In this document: positions 13,478 through 22,507 of the stretch, piece after piece
How positions within the stretch are numbered: the stretch's first letter is position 1
Layout: every line of letters starts with the position of its first letter
Assembly: GCF_000712055.1 (NCBI RefSeq)
Contig: NZ_JOOA01000002.1
Span: 3,074,001 to 3,138,000 of the forward strand
Direction of reading: 5' to 3'
Length of the DNA stretch: 64,000 bases
From: Ruminococcus sp. HUN007
Lineage (GTDB): Bacteria > Bacillota > Clostridia > Oscillospirales > Ruminococcaceae
Notes under the pieces: generated by a model
Database searches by the model: none
Told to the model about the DNA's origin: nothing
Seen by the model: the letters and a program-made list of their open reading frames with translations, nothing else
Made by a program: the position numbers and the translations under genes

Positions 13478-15616
13478 ATGACTGTTATAATCGCAGAAAA
13501 ACCGAGTCTTGGAAGAAATATCGCAGCGGCAATAGGCGGTATGTCAAAGAGGGACGGATTTCTGGAAGGCAACGGATATATCGTTACATGGGCGTTCGGC
13601 CATCTGTTTACTCTGGCTGATATAGAAACCTACAATCCTCTTCCTGAAGGGGAAAAATACTGGACACTAAAGAATCTGCCGTGTTTCCCTGAGTCGTACA
13701 GATTTGAGCTGAAAAAAGATACATCAGGCAGGCAGGATGACGGTGTAAAAAAACAGTTTGAAACAATAAAGGAACTCTGCCTCCGCGAAGATACAGATAC
13801 CATAGTAAATGCGGGAGACTCGGACAGGGAAGGCGAGATCATCGTCCGTCTGTGCATAAGCAACGCTCTGAAAAACAATAACGCAGTGAAGACGGTAAAG
13901 CGCCTCTGGCTTCCGGATCAGACTCCGGAAACTATCACTAAGGCTCTTGCAGGCATGGAAGATGACAGCAAGTACGACAACCTTGCAAACGAAGGCTTTG
14001 CACGTATGTTTATCGACTGGCTTTACGGCGTTAATCTCACAAGATACGCTACTCTGAAAAGCGGCACACTTCTGAGAGTCGGAAGAGTCATCGTTCCGAT
14101 AGTAAAGGCTATCTACGAACGTGATATGGCAATAAAGAATTTCGTGCCGGAAAAATACTACTCGCTCGTGAGCAAGGCTGAGACAAACGGTGCGGTCGTT
14201 CTTCTTCAGAGCAAGGCGAAGTTCGACAAGGACAAGCTTGCCGATGCTGAAGCGCTTGCGGCAAAATACAATGCAGCTGATGCGGTCGTAACAGCAGTCA
14301 AAAGAAAAAAGGACAAGCTGCTTCCGGGCAAGCTCTATTCGCTTACCAAGCTTCAGAACGTTCTCGGCAAGAAATACAAGATGTCAATGCACGATTCGCT
14401 TGCCATCGTTCAGAAGCTCTACGAGGAAGGGTATGTGACCTATCCGCGTACCAACTCGGAATATCTTGCAACAGCTGAAAAGGACAAGATAAAGAAAATC
14501 ATCGAAAATGTATCAAAGCTCGGCTATCCGGTGGAGTTCAAAGATAACAAGACTATTTTCGATGACAGTAAAATAGAATCACACTCGGCACTGACACCTA
14601 CCTACAAGATACCGGACAAGAACAAGCTGAGTGATGACGAGAAAAAGGTCTATGCAACGATAATGAGGCGTTTTGCGGCAGTGTTCTGCGCAAAGCCGTG
14701 TATCGCTGACAAGACTGAAATAAAGATCGATGTAGGCGGCATGGAGGAGTTTACACTTAAGGGAACGGTCATCGTTGAACCGGGCTGGACCAAATACGAC
14801 GACTGTACTCTCAAGGATAAGGTTCTGCCGGCTCTTTCAAAGGGTGACAAGGTAAACACGGACTTTAAGCCGGTGGAAAAGGAAACTTCGCCGCCTAAGC
14901 ACTATACGATCGAAACCCTTAACAATTATCTGAAGAATCCGTTCAAGGAGGATAAGGCCGCACTGAAGGAACAGGAAGGCAATCAGCAGGAAGGCGAGAG
15001 CATCGGTGCAGATGATGCCGAAGAGTACAGAGCAATATTCGAAGGACTTGAACTCGGTACGGAAGCTACACGAACAGGCATTATCGACAATGCGAGACGA
15101 AGCAAGTACATACTTCTGAAAAAGGACGTTTACACGATACTTCCTGACGGTATCTTTCTCGTTGAGGCACTTACCCGCATGCATATCGGTATGGATAAAT
15201 ACAAGACCGCTGAACTTGGCCGTTCGCTTAAAAAGGTGTACCGCGGCGAGATAAAGGTAGAGGACAGCACGGATCTTGCACGACGCGAGATAGAAGAGGT
15301 ATTCTCCGGATCAATGATGACCGCGGAAGATTCCGACGACGGATTTGTGGGTGATGTAGCCGGAAAATGTCCTTTATGCGGAAATGACGTAAAGCGTACA
15401 AGGTTCGGCTACGGATGCAGCGGCTACAAGGAAGGCTGCAAGTTTTCGGTAAACGGAGTTATATGTCAGAGAGTTATTTCACTTGCGAACGTAAAGCTCC
15501 TTCTTTCCGAAGGAAGAACAGCGAAGATAAATAATTTCATCTCGAAAAACGGAAAGCCGTTCTCAGCGTACCTAAAGCTTGAAAACGGCAGAGCAGTATT
15601 TGATTTTTCTGATTAA
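13478..15616 (+). CDS. topB: DNA topoisomerase III (type IA)
   Basis: 712 residues. The Toprim domain is at the start (IIAEKPSLGRNIAAAIGG) with the acidic metal motif DSDREGE near residue 110. The catalytic tyrosine is Tyr322 in TYPRTNSEYL. The C-terminus ends in a zinc-ribbon-like segment (CPLCG, then GCSGYKEGC). Type IA enzymes cut one strand through a 5'-phosphotyrosine and decatenate DNA. ATG 13478 is preceded by AAAGGA; the longer frame from 13424 has no ribosome site and an unrelated peptide. Homologues also occur on conjugative elements, but no mobility genes are near. A terminator follows. Confidence 0.93.
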   Translation: MTVIIAEKPSLGRNIAAAIGGMSKRDGFLEGNGYIVTWAFGHLFTLADIETYNPLPEGEKYWTLKNLPCFPESYRFELKKDTSGRQDDGVKKQFETIKELCLREDTDTIVNAGDSDREGEIIVRLCISNALKNNNAVKTVKRLWLPDQTPETITKALAGMEDDSKYDNLANEGFARMFIDWLYGVNLTRYATLKSGTLLRVGRVIVPIVKAIYERDMAIKNFVPEKYYSLVSKAETNGAVVLLQSKAKFDKDKLADAEALAAKYNAADAVVTAVKRKKDKLLPGKLYSLTKLQNVLGKKYKMSMHDSLAIVQKLYEEGYVTYPRTNSEYLATAEKDKIKKIIENVSKLGYPVEFKDNKTIFDDSKIESHSALTPTYKIPDKNKLSDDEKKVYATIMRRFAAVFCAKPCIADKTEIKIDVGGMEEFTLKGTVIVEPGWTKYDDCTLKDKVLPALSKGDKVNTDFKPVEKETSPPKHYTIETLNNYLKNPFKEDKAALKEQEGNQQEGESIGADDAEEYRAIFEGLELGTEATRTGIIDNARRSKYILLKKDVYTILPDGIFLVEALTRMHIGMDKYKTAELGRSLKKVYRGEIKVEDSTDLARREIEEVFSGSMMTAEDSDDGFVGDVAGKCPLCGNDVKRTRFGYGCSGYKEGCKFSVNGVICQRVISLANVKLLLSEGRTAKINNFISKNGKPFSAYLKLENGRAVFDFSD

Positions 15617-15620
15617 CAAT

Positions 15621-15667
15621 AAAGACCGTCCCGCCGGATATATGATTCCGGAGAGACGGTCTTTTTA
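15621..15667 (+). terminator. Rho-independent terminator of topB
   Basis: AAAGACCGTC (15621-15630) pairs with GACGGTCTTT (15655-15664), with an inner CCGGA/TCCGG pairing, then a T tract. Confidence 0.8.
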
Positions 15668-15684
15668 TATCTGATCAGTTTAAC

Positions 15685-15800
15685 TTAGGAAACGCTGATT
15701 AATTCATAAATCAGCGCGGGGATCCGGGGCGAAGCCCCGCAAATCCCACCTTTGTAAATCCGGCGAAGCCGGATTTACGATTTAATCAGTGTTTTCTTAA
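15685..15800. repeat. 116-base element with imperfect terminal inverted repeats and three hairpins
   Basis: The ends TTAGGAAACGCTGATTAA and the complement of TTAATCAGTGTTTTCTTA match at 15 of 18 positions. Inside are CGCTGATT/AATCAGCG, GGGGC-GAA-GCCCC and GTAAATCCGGC-GAA-GCCGGATTTAC. There is no coding capacity. It resembles a small non-autonomous mobile or REP-like element. It ends next to the stop of the DUF1846 gene. Related fragments appear at 24372-24430 and 42769-42781. Confidence 0.6.
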
Positions 15801-15801
15801 C

Positions 15802-17277
15802 TTACTGAATTTCATTGCTGAATTTCGGTTCGCATGTGAGATTTACACCGAGACGCTTGAATGTCATTTCATCCTGCTGCGAAAGGATAACTGTTGAGTG
15901 TACTTCACAGCCTCTGAGCTTGTCAATCTGGTCAGCAGCGATCTTTGCCTTTTCACTTGTTGTGGCACAGATGGAAAGAGCAATAAGGGTCTCGTCTGTG
16001 TGGAGACAAGGGTTGTTGTTTCCGAAGTGTGAAACCTTGAGTTCCTGAATAGGTTCGATTATTTCAGGTGACATGAGGAGAACGTCATCGTCAATGTTTC
16101 CGAAGTGCTTAAGAGCATTGAGGATAAGAGCTGAAGCTGCGCCCATGAGCTTTGAAGTCTTTCCTGTGATGATAGTTCCGTCAGGGAGTTCCATCGCAGC
16201 GGCAGCGTCACCGGTTGCGGCTTCCTTTGCAAGAGCAGCAGCGGCAACCTTACGGTCAGAAGGCTGAACGCCTGCCTGCTTCATAAGAAGTTCAAGCTTT
16301 ATGATCTCGTCGTCCGGTACAGTACCTTTTCTGCGTCCGCAGAGTGCAACGTAGTATCTTCTGATTATTTCTTCCTTAGACGCTTCGCTTACAGCCTCAT
16401 CGTCGAAAATACAGTTGCCTGCCATATTAACGCCCATGTCAGTAGGTGACTTGTACGGTGATTCTCCGAGAATTGTTTCGAACATGGCATTGAGAACAGG
16501 GAAAACCTCAACGTCACGGTTGTAGTTTACAGTTGTTTTGCCGTATGCTTCAAGATGAAATGGGTCGATCATGTTCACATCGTTGAGGTCAGAAGTAGCA
16601 GCTTCATAAGCTATATTGACCGGATGGCGGAGCGGGAGGTTCCAGATAGGGAAGGTCTCGAACTTTGCATATCCGGCATCTTTGCCGCGCTTGTTTTCAT
16701 GGTAGAGCTGTGAAAGGCAGGTCGCCATCTTTCCGCTTCCCGGACCAGGTGCTGTTACAACAACAAGACGGCGTGTGGTTTCAATGTAGTCATTCTTTCC
16801 GTAACCGTCATCGCTGATGATGAGCGGAATGTTTGAAGGATATCCCTTAATGTTGTAGTGGTGATAAACCTTAACACCGAGAGATTCAAGACGCTTCTGG
16901 AAAGCTTCAGTGGTATCTGAGCTTTCGTACTGTGTGAGAACTACACTGCTTACGTAGAGCCCGATCTTCGTGAAGATGTTGAAAAGTCTGATCACTTCCT
17001 TGTCGTAGGTGATACCGATATCGCCTCTGACCTTGTTCTTTTCAATATCTCCGGTGTTGATAACAATTACGATTTCAGCTTCATCCTTGAGCTGAAGGAG
17101 CATCTGAAGCTTACTGTCCGGCTTGAAACCCGGCAGAACACGTGATGCATGATAGTCGTCAAAGAGCTTGCCGCCGAATTCAAGGTAAAGCTTGTCCTTG
17201 AACTTTGAGATACGTTCTCTTATGTGTTCCGACTGCATTTTTAAATACTTATCGTTATCAAAACCGATTTTTTTCAT
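15802..17277 (-). CDS. DUF1846 domain-containing protein
   Basis: 491 residues, the usual length for this conserved cytosolic family. The N-terminus (KIGFDNDKYLKMQSEHIRER) and VVVTAPGPGSGKMATCLSQL, a glycine-rich phosphate-loop-like segment near residue 175, are characteristic. The function of DUF1846 is not established; a nucleotide- or cofactor-binding enzyme is plausible. The start is at ATG 17277 with AAAGG upstream on the minus strand, and a promoter lies at 17339-17367. The IS66-like element inserted just beyond that promoter, leaving it intact. Confidence 0.9.
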   Translation of the reverse strand: MKKIGFDNDKYLKMQSEHIRERISKFKDKLYLEFGGKLFDDYHASRVLPGFKPDSKLQMLLQLKDEAEIVIVINTGDIEKNKVRGDIGITYDKEVIRLFNIFTKIGLYVSSVVLTQYESSDTTEAFQKRLESLGVKVYHHYNIKGYPSNIPLIISDDGYGKNDYIETTRRLVVVTAPGPGSGKMATCLSQLYHENKRGKDAGYAKFETFPIWNLPLRHPVNIAYEAATSDLNDVNMIDPFHLEAYGKTTVNYNRDVEVFPVLNAMFETILGESPYKSPTDMGVNMAGNCIFDDEAVSEASKEEIIRRYYVALCGRRKGTVPDDEIIKLELLMKQAGVQPSDRKVAAAALAKEAATGDAAAAMELPDGTIITGKTSKLMGAASALILNALKHFGNIDDDVLLMSPEIIEPIQELKVSHFGNNNPCLHTDETLIALSICATTSEKAKIAADQIDKLRGCEVHSTVILSQQDEMTFKRLGVNLTCEPKFSNEIQ

Positions 17278-17338
17278 TGAATGACCAACCTTTCAAATAA
17301 TCGTACTTCCTTATATCGATACAAATAAACCACCAAAT

Positions 17339-17367
17339 ATTATATAATATTTGAGCTCCAAATACAA
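17339..17367 (-). promoter_or_regulatory. Sigma-A promoter of the DUF1846 gene
   Basis: On the minus strand TTGTAT (17367-17362), 17 bases, TATAAT (17344-17339). Confidence 0.65.
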
Positions 17368-17448
17368 GTGAGCAAAAATCGTTTAATTTGTGTAAATCAA
17401 CAAAGGTTACTATTCACGACCTAATTTTCCCAGTACAAAAGAAAACAA

Positions 17449-17484
17449 CACCACTGGACCGGTTTTATTACCGGCCTGGTGGTG
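17449..17484 (-). terminator. Terminator at the IS66-like transposase end
   Basis: CACCACTGGACCGG (17449-17462) and CCGGCCTGGTGGTG (17471-17484) pair with two G-T pairs; on the minus strand TTGTTTTCTTTTG follows. Confidence 0.6.
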
Positions 17485-17496
17485 CTGTATTTTTTA

Positions 17497-19254
17497 TTAT
17501 TCACATTCAGCAAATATTTCTTCGACAGTATATGGGTTACCATCACATAATCTTGTTAATGCATCATATTCGTTGATTCCATTTCTTCGGCATGTTTCAA
17601 TGTATGTACGAATCATTGCATAGTTATTTGCTGTTTTTGAAGATGCGAACTGACCTGACACCTTCATTTTTGTTTTCGTCCCACGTAGTGCTCGTTCTGA
17701 GAGATTATTTGTTGTAGGCAGACTGAAATCATATACCCAGGCGAAGTAATTGCTGCGATATTTTATGATTCTGCGTATCAGAGCGCGTTCCGGACCGCCT
17801 GAATATTTTGATGTATTCGCTTCTGCCAGCGTTTCTGCTCTTTGCAGAAGTTCTGTAAGCTTGCTTTCAAAATTTTCAAGATATCCATCATCAAATCGTG
17901 TTGTTCCTGCTTGTATCAGATTCTTTCGGTCTTTTATCGTTGCTGATATCAATGCTTTTATTTCAAGCAGTACTTCATGATTGGTTTCATCTGCAAGTTT
18001 CTGAAGATCGCGCTGCAAATGTGCATTACACTCAATATTTATGAACACAAAACGTTCATTGTAATTGATGCTGTTATGATCATGCATAACAGATGTTTCA
18101 GCAGAAAGATTTTCAAGTATTCCATCCAGAAGAATTCCGTTCATATCTTTGTTTTCATGGGCTGCAAAGAACGCGATTCTTTCGTCTCCGTAAAATCTCA
18201 GGCAGATTCTTTTGGTATCGGCGTAAACCACGGTATCATCCCAGTAAATGAGCAGTCTTTTAAGTAACTCCCTTCGCAAATCATTATGAAAAACTGCCAG
18301 TGCTTTGGCGGCTCTGGCCTGTACTTTAGCTACATACCCTTCACTCGGACTGATCTCTCCGTTTGTTATGCCCTGAAAGAATACAGGAACCTTATTTATT
18401 GACGAATTCATAATATTCAGCAAAACAAGTATCATTGCCTGTACGTTTGCTCCATATCTTACTTTCGTTCTTTTTTCAGGTGCCGTTCTGCTGATCACCA
18501 GGGTCCCGCAATTCTTACATTTGTAGACGTAATACTTATGCTTCACCCTCTTTACTTTAACTTCTACTTCTATTTCATAGCGATTTTCTGTTTTTCCGGT
18601 ATATTCAAACTCATCTTTTTTGCATTTCGGACAACAGTCATCTTCAGTTAAACAATGTTCCGTTATATCAGTTATTGCTTCTTCTGCAGGTGGTTCAAGC
18701 TCTGATCTTTTATGCCCTGTTTGGCCTCCTTTGGAATTATCGGTTTCTTCTCTGCTGTTTGGTCTTGCTTTTGATTTCCCGATTGGTGTCTGCGATGTAG
18801 GCAGAGATGTATTGGTTCCATCTCTGTCCTGTACCGCTTTCATATGCCGGATCTCGGCTTTAAGTGTTTCTATTATGGTGTCTTTCTCGTCAAGTGCTTT
18901 TTGATATTCTTCGTCCTTCTTAGCAAGCTTTTTTTGATACTCACAGAACAAATCATAGTTTTCCTGTCTTAATTTACAGATTGTATCTATCTTTTCATCA
19001 AGCTCTTTGGTGTGATTTTCGCATTCAATTACAAGCTGTTCATACCAGATATCGCGTACTTTCTTCACTGCATTTTTTGATGACCGAACTTGTCTGCAAA
19101 GCTGTTTTATCCGCCTCTGATATCCAAGATATATGAGATGATGATTATGCTGCAGTTTTTTATATCTCTCACCATTTTCAAATTCTTTTACCAGACGTTT
19201 AAGTCTTTTATTTTCATATTGTAATGATGTATTGATAAAAAACTGCCTGTTCAT
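17497..19254 (-). CDS. IS66 family transposase
   Basis: 585 residues. A long N-terminal coiled coil (about 1-150) leads to a Pro/Ser-rich linker and a zinc-finger-like CPKC...CKNC region near residues 213-250. A DDE domain follows, with LIYWDDTVVYAD and the late glutamate in NNLSERALRGTK. The C-terminal TYIETCRRNGIN is typical of IS66 TnpC. It moves the element by cut-and-paste or copy-in events. The frame is full length. The small gene upstream lies 20 bases away and is probably co-transcribed. Confidence 0.93.
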   Translation of the reverse strand: MNRQFFINTSLQYENKRLKRLVKEFENGERYKKLQHNHHLIYLGYQRRIKQLCRQVRSSKNAVKKVRDIWYEQLVIECENHTKELDEKIDTICKLRQENYDLFCEYQKKLAKKDEEYQKALDEKDTIIETLKAEIRHMKAVQDRDGTNTSLPTSQTPIGKSKARPNSREETDNSKGGQTGHKRSELEPPAEEAITDITEHCLTEDDCCPKCKKDEFEYTGKTENRYEIEVEVKVKRVKHKYYVYKCKNCGTLVISRTAPEKRTKVRYGANVQAMILVLLNIMNSSINKVPVFFQGITNGEISPSEGYVAKVQARAAKALAVFHNDLRRELLKRLLIYWDDTVVYADTKRICLRFYGDERIAFFAAHENKDMNGILLDGILENLSAETSVMHDHNSINYNERFVFINIECNAHLQRDLQKLADETNHEVLLEIKALISATIKDRKNLIQAGTTRFDDGYLENFESKLTELLQRAETLAEANTSKYSGGPERALIRRIIKYRSNYFAWVYDFSLPTTNNLSERALRGTKTKMKVSGQFASSKTANNYAMIRTYIETCRRNGINEYDALTRLCDGNPYTVEEIFAECE

Positions 19255-19274
19255 AGCTTGCTTCCTGTTCTGTT

Positions 19275-19646
19275 TTATTTCTGTTCCAGCGCTCTTTCTG
19301 CTGATTCCTTTATGTTCAGTAAGTGATTTTTAAGAATAGCATTTTGTTTTTCAAGTTCGCTGATTCTTTTATCTTTCTGTATACTTTCTTCTTTTAGTTT
19401 TTTTATGATTTCCTTGTAATCCGGTTCTGCTGTTACCTTCGTTTCAACAGTATTGCTATTTGATTCTGATTTAGCCTTTCGTCCCGGCTTTCCTGTAGAC
19501 GGTATCAGTTCTCCCGTTACCGGATCTTCCACTCCAAGATACTTGCGTATTGGTCTTGATTGTTTGGTTACAGGGTCGTAGTGTGATGTTGATTCATAAA
19601 GAACCACTCTTCCGGTTTTCTTATCTGTGTAGCGTACAATCGACAT
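19275..19646 (-). CDS. Small accessory protein of the IS66-like element
   Basis: 123 residues. It starts MSIVRYTDKKTGRVVLYEST, similar to the N-terminal domain of IS1634-type transposases (RYT.DKKTGR.Y.YES.S), then has a basic GKPGRKAK patch and a C-terminal coiled coil. The role is probably DNA binding or help for the transposase (inference). ATG 19646 is preserved by an AAGGA site; the longer frame from 19709 has no ribosome site. It sits inside the terminal repeats, so it belongs to the element. Confidence 0.75.
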   Translation of the reverse strand: MSIVRYTDKKTGRVVLYESTSHYDPVTKQSRPIRKYLGVEDPVTGELIPSTGKPGRKAKSESNSNTVETKVTAEPDYKEIIKKLKEESIQKDKRISELEKQNAILKNHLLNIKESAERALEQK

Positions 19647-19900
19647 GATTTCAGCTTCCTTTCTACACTTGGTACTTATTATTATATCACATACCAACGA
19701 AAATGTCAATAGTTTTATTGGTATCTATTTAAACAAATACCACTATGCTTTTTTGTACTTTTTTTACGTAAAAAAACAGTGCTGAAAACATCGCATTTTC
19801 AATGTTTTCAGCACCATTATCATTTTTCTATTTTACATTATTTGGCCGTGAATAGTAACCAACAAAGTGCGGCACTGTCTGACACAATCAGAAATAACAA

Positions 19901-19925
19901 CGGCACCTCAGTTTCTGAGGTGCCG
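19901..19925 (-). terminator. Terminator of the GDSL esterase gene
   Basis: CGGCACCTCAG (19901-19911) and CTGAGGTGCCG (19915-19925), 11 perfect pairs with a 3-base loop, followed on the minus strand by TTGTTATTT. Confidence 0.75.
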
Positions 19926-19950
19926 GAAAGTGTGTTTTATTATGTGCCAG

Positions 19951-21195
19951 TTATTTTTTCTTCCTTAACATCACACACGCAGCGGCTGCTGTGAAAAATC
20001 CTGTTAGAACTACAGGGCTTATGCCGCGGTCGGATGTGGCAGGGGAGGAGGAGACGCTCTTTACTGATACTGTTGTAGTTGATGAAGCTGGTGCTTCGGT
20101 TGTTACAGCAGTTGTTGTTTCTTCCGGAGGTATATAACCACCGCCGTTAGCTGGAATGTTGGGTATTTTCGAAACAGCTGTTGTTGTAACTGCGGCTGTT
20201 GTCCAGTCTACTGAAGATATCACAGGCGGCGCATCGGTAACTGCGGCAGTTGTAACAGCGTTTTCACCGATAATCTTATCCGGATCGATATCTGAACGCA
20301 TATCTTCAGGGAGAGCGTTGAAAGTTGCGGTGTCGATCATCTCATATTTTATAATGTTCGAGAGGATAGTATCGTTATCTTCTCCGGTGATATCGCTGAT
20401 GATAAGCTCGGCGATCTTTATGTGGCCTGCTTCAGTCGGATGAACGTCACCTGAACGGATGTAGTCATCGGAACGGCCTTTGAAATTCTCGAAAACAGGA
20501 ACAAGCTTTATTCCGTCGATAGCGGCAAGCTCTTTGTTGTAGGCACTGATGCTGTTCTGAGCGAAAGTGCCGAGGATGCGCATTGTATCGTTGTCGCTTG
20601 ACAGATATGAGTCAAAAGGATTGTACATTTCAAGGAAATATATTTCCGCATCAGGATATTTAGCCCTTGTCTCATCAACGATCTTTACAGCGTTTGCTGC
20701 TGCATTTTCGGTTACTGTATTTACTTCAGCCAGTTTCGCAGTGAAAGCTGTCTGGTCTGCGGAGATCTTCTGAGTGATAACTGCTCTTTTTTCCGGTGTA
20801 AGAGTGGCAAGTGTATCGCCTTCATCCATGTACGGCTTAAGAGCTTCTTCGAAAAGATCAAGATAGTCGTTGCCGCCTGATGATATCATAACATACTTTA
20901 CATCGGCTGCTGTGCTTCCTGCTATGATCTGATAATTAAGTATCTGGGCAGATGTTGCGCCGATCCTTGCGTCGGAAACTCCGACATCGATACGACCGGA
21001 ATGAATAAGATAGTATGTTACGCATTCGGCGAATGACTCAAAAGCTGATTCACCTGCAGCTACAGGACCGATACCTGAAGCAATACTGTCTCCGGCTGTG
21101 AATGAACATTTGGCTGAGACTGAAGAAATTGTCACGGATGCGAGAAGAGAAAAGGAAATGACGATACCAAGTATCCTTTTCAGATTTGCTTTCAT
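19951..21195 (-). CDS. Secreted SGNH/GDSL-type esterase with Thr-rich linker and C-terminal membrane anchor
   Basis: 414 residues. The signal peptide covers residues 1-28. SGNH blocks are Ser37 (AGDSIASG), Asn109 (SGGND) and Asp250/His252 (DVHPT), so an ester-hydrolysing active site is complete. Residues about 310-380 are a Thr/Ala-rich linker with repeated TTAAVT-like strings. The tail has ATSDRG, a hydrophobic stretch (SPVVLTGFFTAAAACVML) and RKKK, resembling a divergent cell-wall sorting signal. It may remove acetyl or feruloyl groups from polysaccharide at the cell surface; the substrate is not visible. AAAGGGAGG precedes ATG. Confidence 0.85.
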   Translation of the reverse strand: MKANLKRILGIVISFSLLASVTISSVSAKCSFTAGDSIASGIGPVAAGESAFESFAECVTYYLIHSGRIDVGVSDARIGATSAQILNYQIIAGSTAADVKYVMISSGGNDYLDLFEEALKPYMDEGDTLATLTPEKRAVITQKISADQTAFTAKLAEVNTVTENAAANAVKIVDETRAKYPDAEIYFLEMYNPFDSYLSSDNDTMRILGTFAQNSISAYNKELAAIDGIKLVPVFENFKGRSDDYIRSGDVHPTEAGHIKIAELIISDITGEDNDTILSNIIKYEMIDTATFNALPEDMRSDIDPDKIIGENAVTTAAVTDAPPVISSVDWTTAAVTTTAVSKIPNIPANGGGYIPPEETTTAVTTEAPASSTTTVSVKSVSSSPATSDRGISPVVLTGFFTAAAACVMLRKKK

Positions 21196-21219
21196 AAATA
21201 TACCTCCCTTTAAAACAAA

Positions 21220-21246
21220 CAGAGGGCAAGCATAGCCTGCCCTCTG
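21220..21246 (-). terminator. Terminator between gap and the GDSL gene
   Basis: CAGAGGGCA (21220-21228) and TGCCCTCTG (21238-21246); the minus strand continues TTTGTTTT. Confidence 0.75.
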
Positions 21247-21279
21247 AAAACTTATTCGTGAGAATAATTATTTTTTTGA

Positions 21280-22317
21280 TTAGCCAAGTTCAGCAAAGTA
21301 CTTGATTGTTCTAACCATCTGTGATGTGTATGAGTTTTCGTTGTCATACCATGAAACAACCTGTACTTCGTAGAGATCGTCAGCGATCTTTGAAACCATT
21401 GTCTGTGTAGCATCGAAGAGTGAACCGAACTTCATGCCGATAACGTCTGAAGAAACGATCTGGTCTTCGTTGTAACCGAATGATTCGGAAGCAGCAGCCT
21501 TCATTGCAGCGTTGATGCCGTCAACTGTTACGTTAGCACCCTTAACAACTGCTGTGAGGATTGTTGTTGAACCTGTTGGAACTGGAACTCTCTGTGCAGA
21601 ACCGATGAGCTTGCCGTTGAGTTCTGGAATTACGAGACCGATTGCCTTAGCAGCACCTGTTGAGTTAGGTACGATGTTAGCAGCACCAGCTCTTGCTCTT
21701 CTGTAGTCGCCCTTTCTGTGAGGACCGTCGAGGATCATCTGGTCGCCTGTGTAAGCGTGGATTGTGCTCATGATACCGCTCTGGATCGGAGCATACTTGT
21801 TAAGAGCATCAGCCATAGGAGCGAGGCAGTTTGTTGTGCATGAAGCAGCTGAGATGATCTTGTCATCCTTTGTAAGAGTCTTTTCGTTTACGCTGTATAC
21901 GATAGTCTTGAGGTCATTGCCTGCAGGAGCTGAGATAACAACCTTCTTGGCACCAGCATCGATGTGAGCCTGTGACTTATCCTTTGAGCAGTAGAAACCT
22001 GTGCATTCGAGAACTACGTCTACGCCGATCTCGCCCCAAGGAAGTTCTGCTGCGTTAGCCTTTGCATAGATTGTGAGTGTCTTACCGTCAACAGTGAGAG
22101 TACCCTTTTCGTCATCAGCTGTAACTGTGTGCTTGTTTTCGCCGATCTTTCCGCAGTATCCGCCCTGAGCTGTATCATACTTGAGGAGCTGAGCGAGCAT
22201 TGAAGGCTTTGTAAGGTCGTTGATAGCAACTACCTCATATCCTTCAGCGTCAAACATCTGTCTGAAAGCGAGACGACCGATACGTCCGAAACCATTGATT
22301 GCAACTTTAACTGACAT
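21280..22317 (-). CDS. gap: Glyceraldehyde-3-phosphate dehydrogenase, type I
   Basis: 345 residues. The Rossmann start is [18 protein letters not shown] and the catalytic cysteine is Cys160 in SCTTNC. Downstream blocks such as [10 protein letters not shown] and SWYDNENSY are canonical. It oxidises glyceraldehyde-3-phosphate with NAD and phosphate in glycolysis. A GGAGG site lies just before ATG. The gene uses the favoured codons of a highly expressed gene and has its own promoter at 22367-22395. Confidence 0.97.
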   Translation of the reverse strand: MSVKVAINGFGRIGRLAFRQMFDAEGYEVVAINDLTKPSMLAQLLKYDTAQGGYCGKIGENKHTVTADDEKGTLTVDGKTLTIYAKANAAELPWGEIGVDVVLECTGFYCSKDKSQAHIDAGAKKVVISAPAGNDLKTIVYSVNEKTLTKDDKIISAASCTTNCLAPMADALNKYAPIQSGIMSTIHAYTGDQMILDGPHRKGDYRRARAGAANIVPNSTGAAKAIGLVIPELNGKLIGSAQRVPVPTGSTTILTAVVKGANVTVDGINAAMKAAASESFGYNEDQIVSSDVIGMKFGSLFDATQTMVSKIADDLYEVQVVSWYDNENSYTSQMVRTIKYFAELG

Positions 22318-22366
22318 AGTTAAAATACCTCCATAAATAATTGTAATAAAAAATATTATATTTCTA

Positions 22367-22395
22367 TTCTATATCAAAACCCGTATAATTTCAAG
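22367..22395 (-). promoter_or_regulatory. Sigma-A promoter of gap
   Basis: Minus strand TTGAAA (22395-22390), 17 bases, TAGAAT (22372-22367). Confidence 0.6.
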
Positions 22396-22507
22396 TGCTT
22401 TTCAAAAAAAGTTATGACGGGCTGTTAAAAAAACAGATAGGAAAAAGCAATAATTCTATTGATTTTACCACGTTTCCGACAGCACGGGAGATGATAGAGA
22501 AGTGAAA

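Larger units (their letters stand above)
17406..19859 (-). mobile_element. Intact IS66-like insertion sequence
   Basis: 2454 bases. Both ends start GTTACTATTCACG, and 18 of the first 20 bases match between the two ends. The sequence CAACAAAG lies directly outside on both sides (17398-17405 and 19860-19867), a perfect 8-bp target duplication as made by IS66 elements. It carries a transposase and one small upstream gene. The usual IS66 orf2 (TnpB) is absent, as in the single-transposase subgroup. Fresh ends and an open transposase suggest recent insertion. Confidence 0.93.

Noticed and set aside
13478..15616. Marker of an integrated conjugative element
   Set aside because: Topoisomerase III can travel with such elements, but no relaxase, transfer or integration genes are near.
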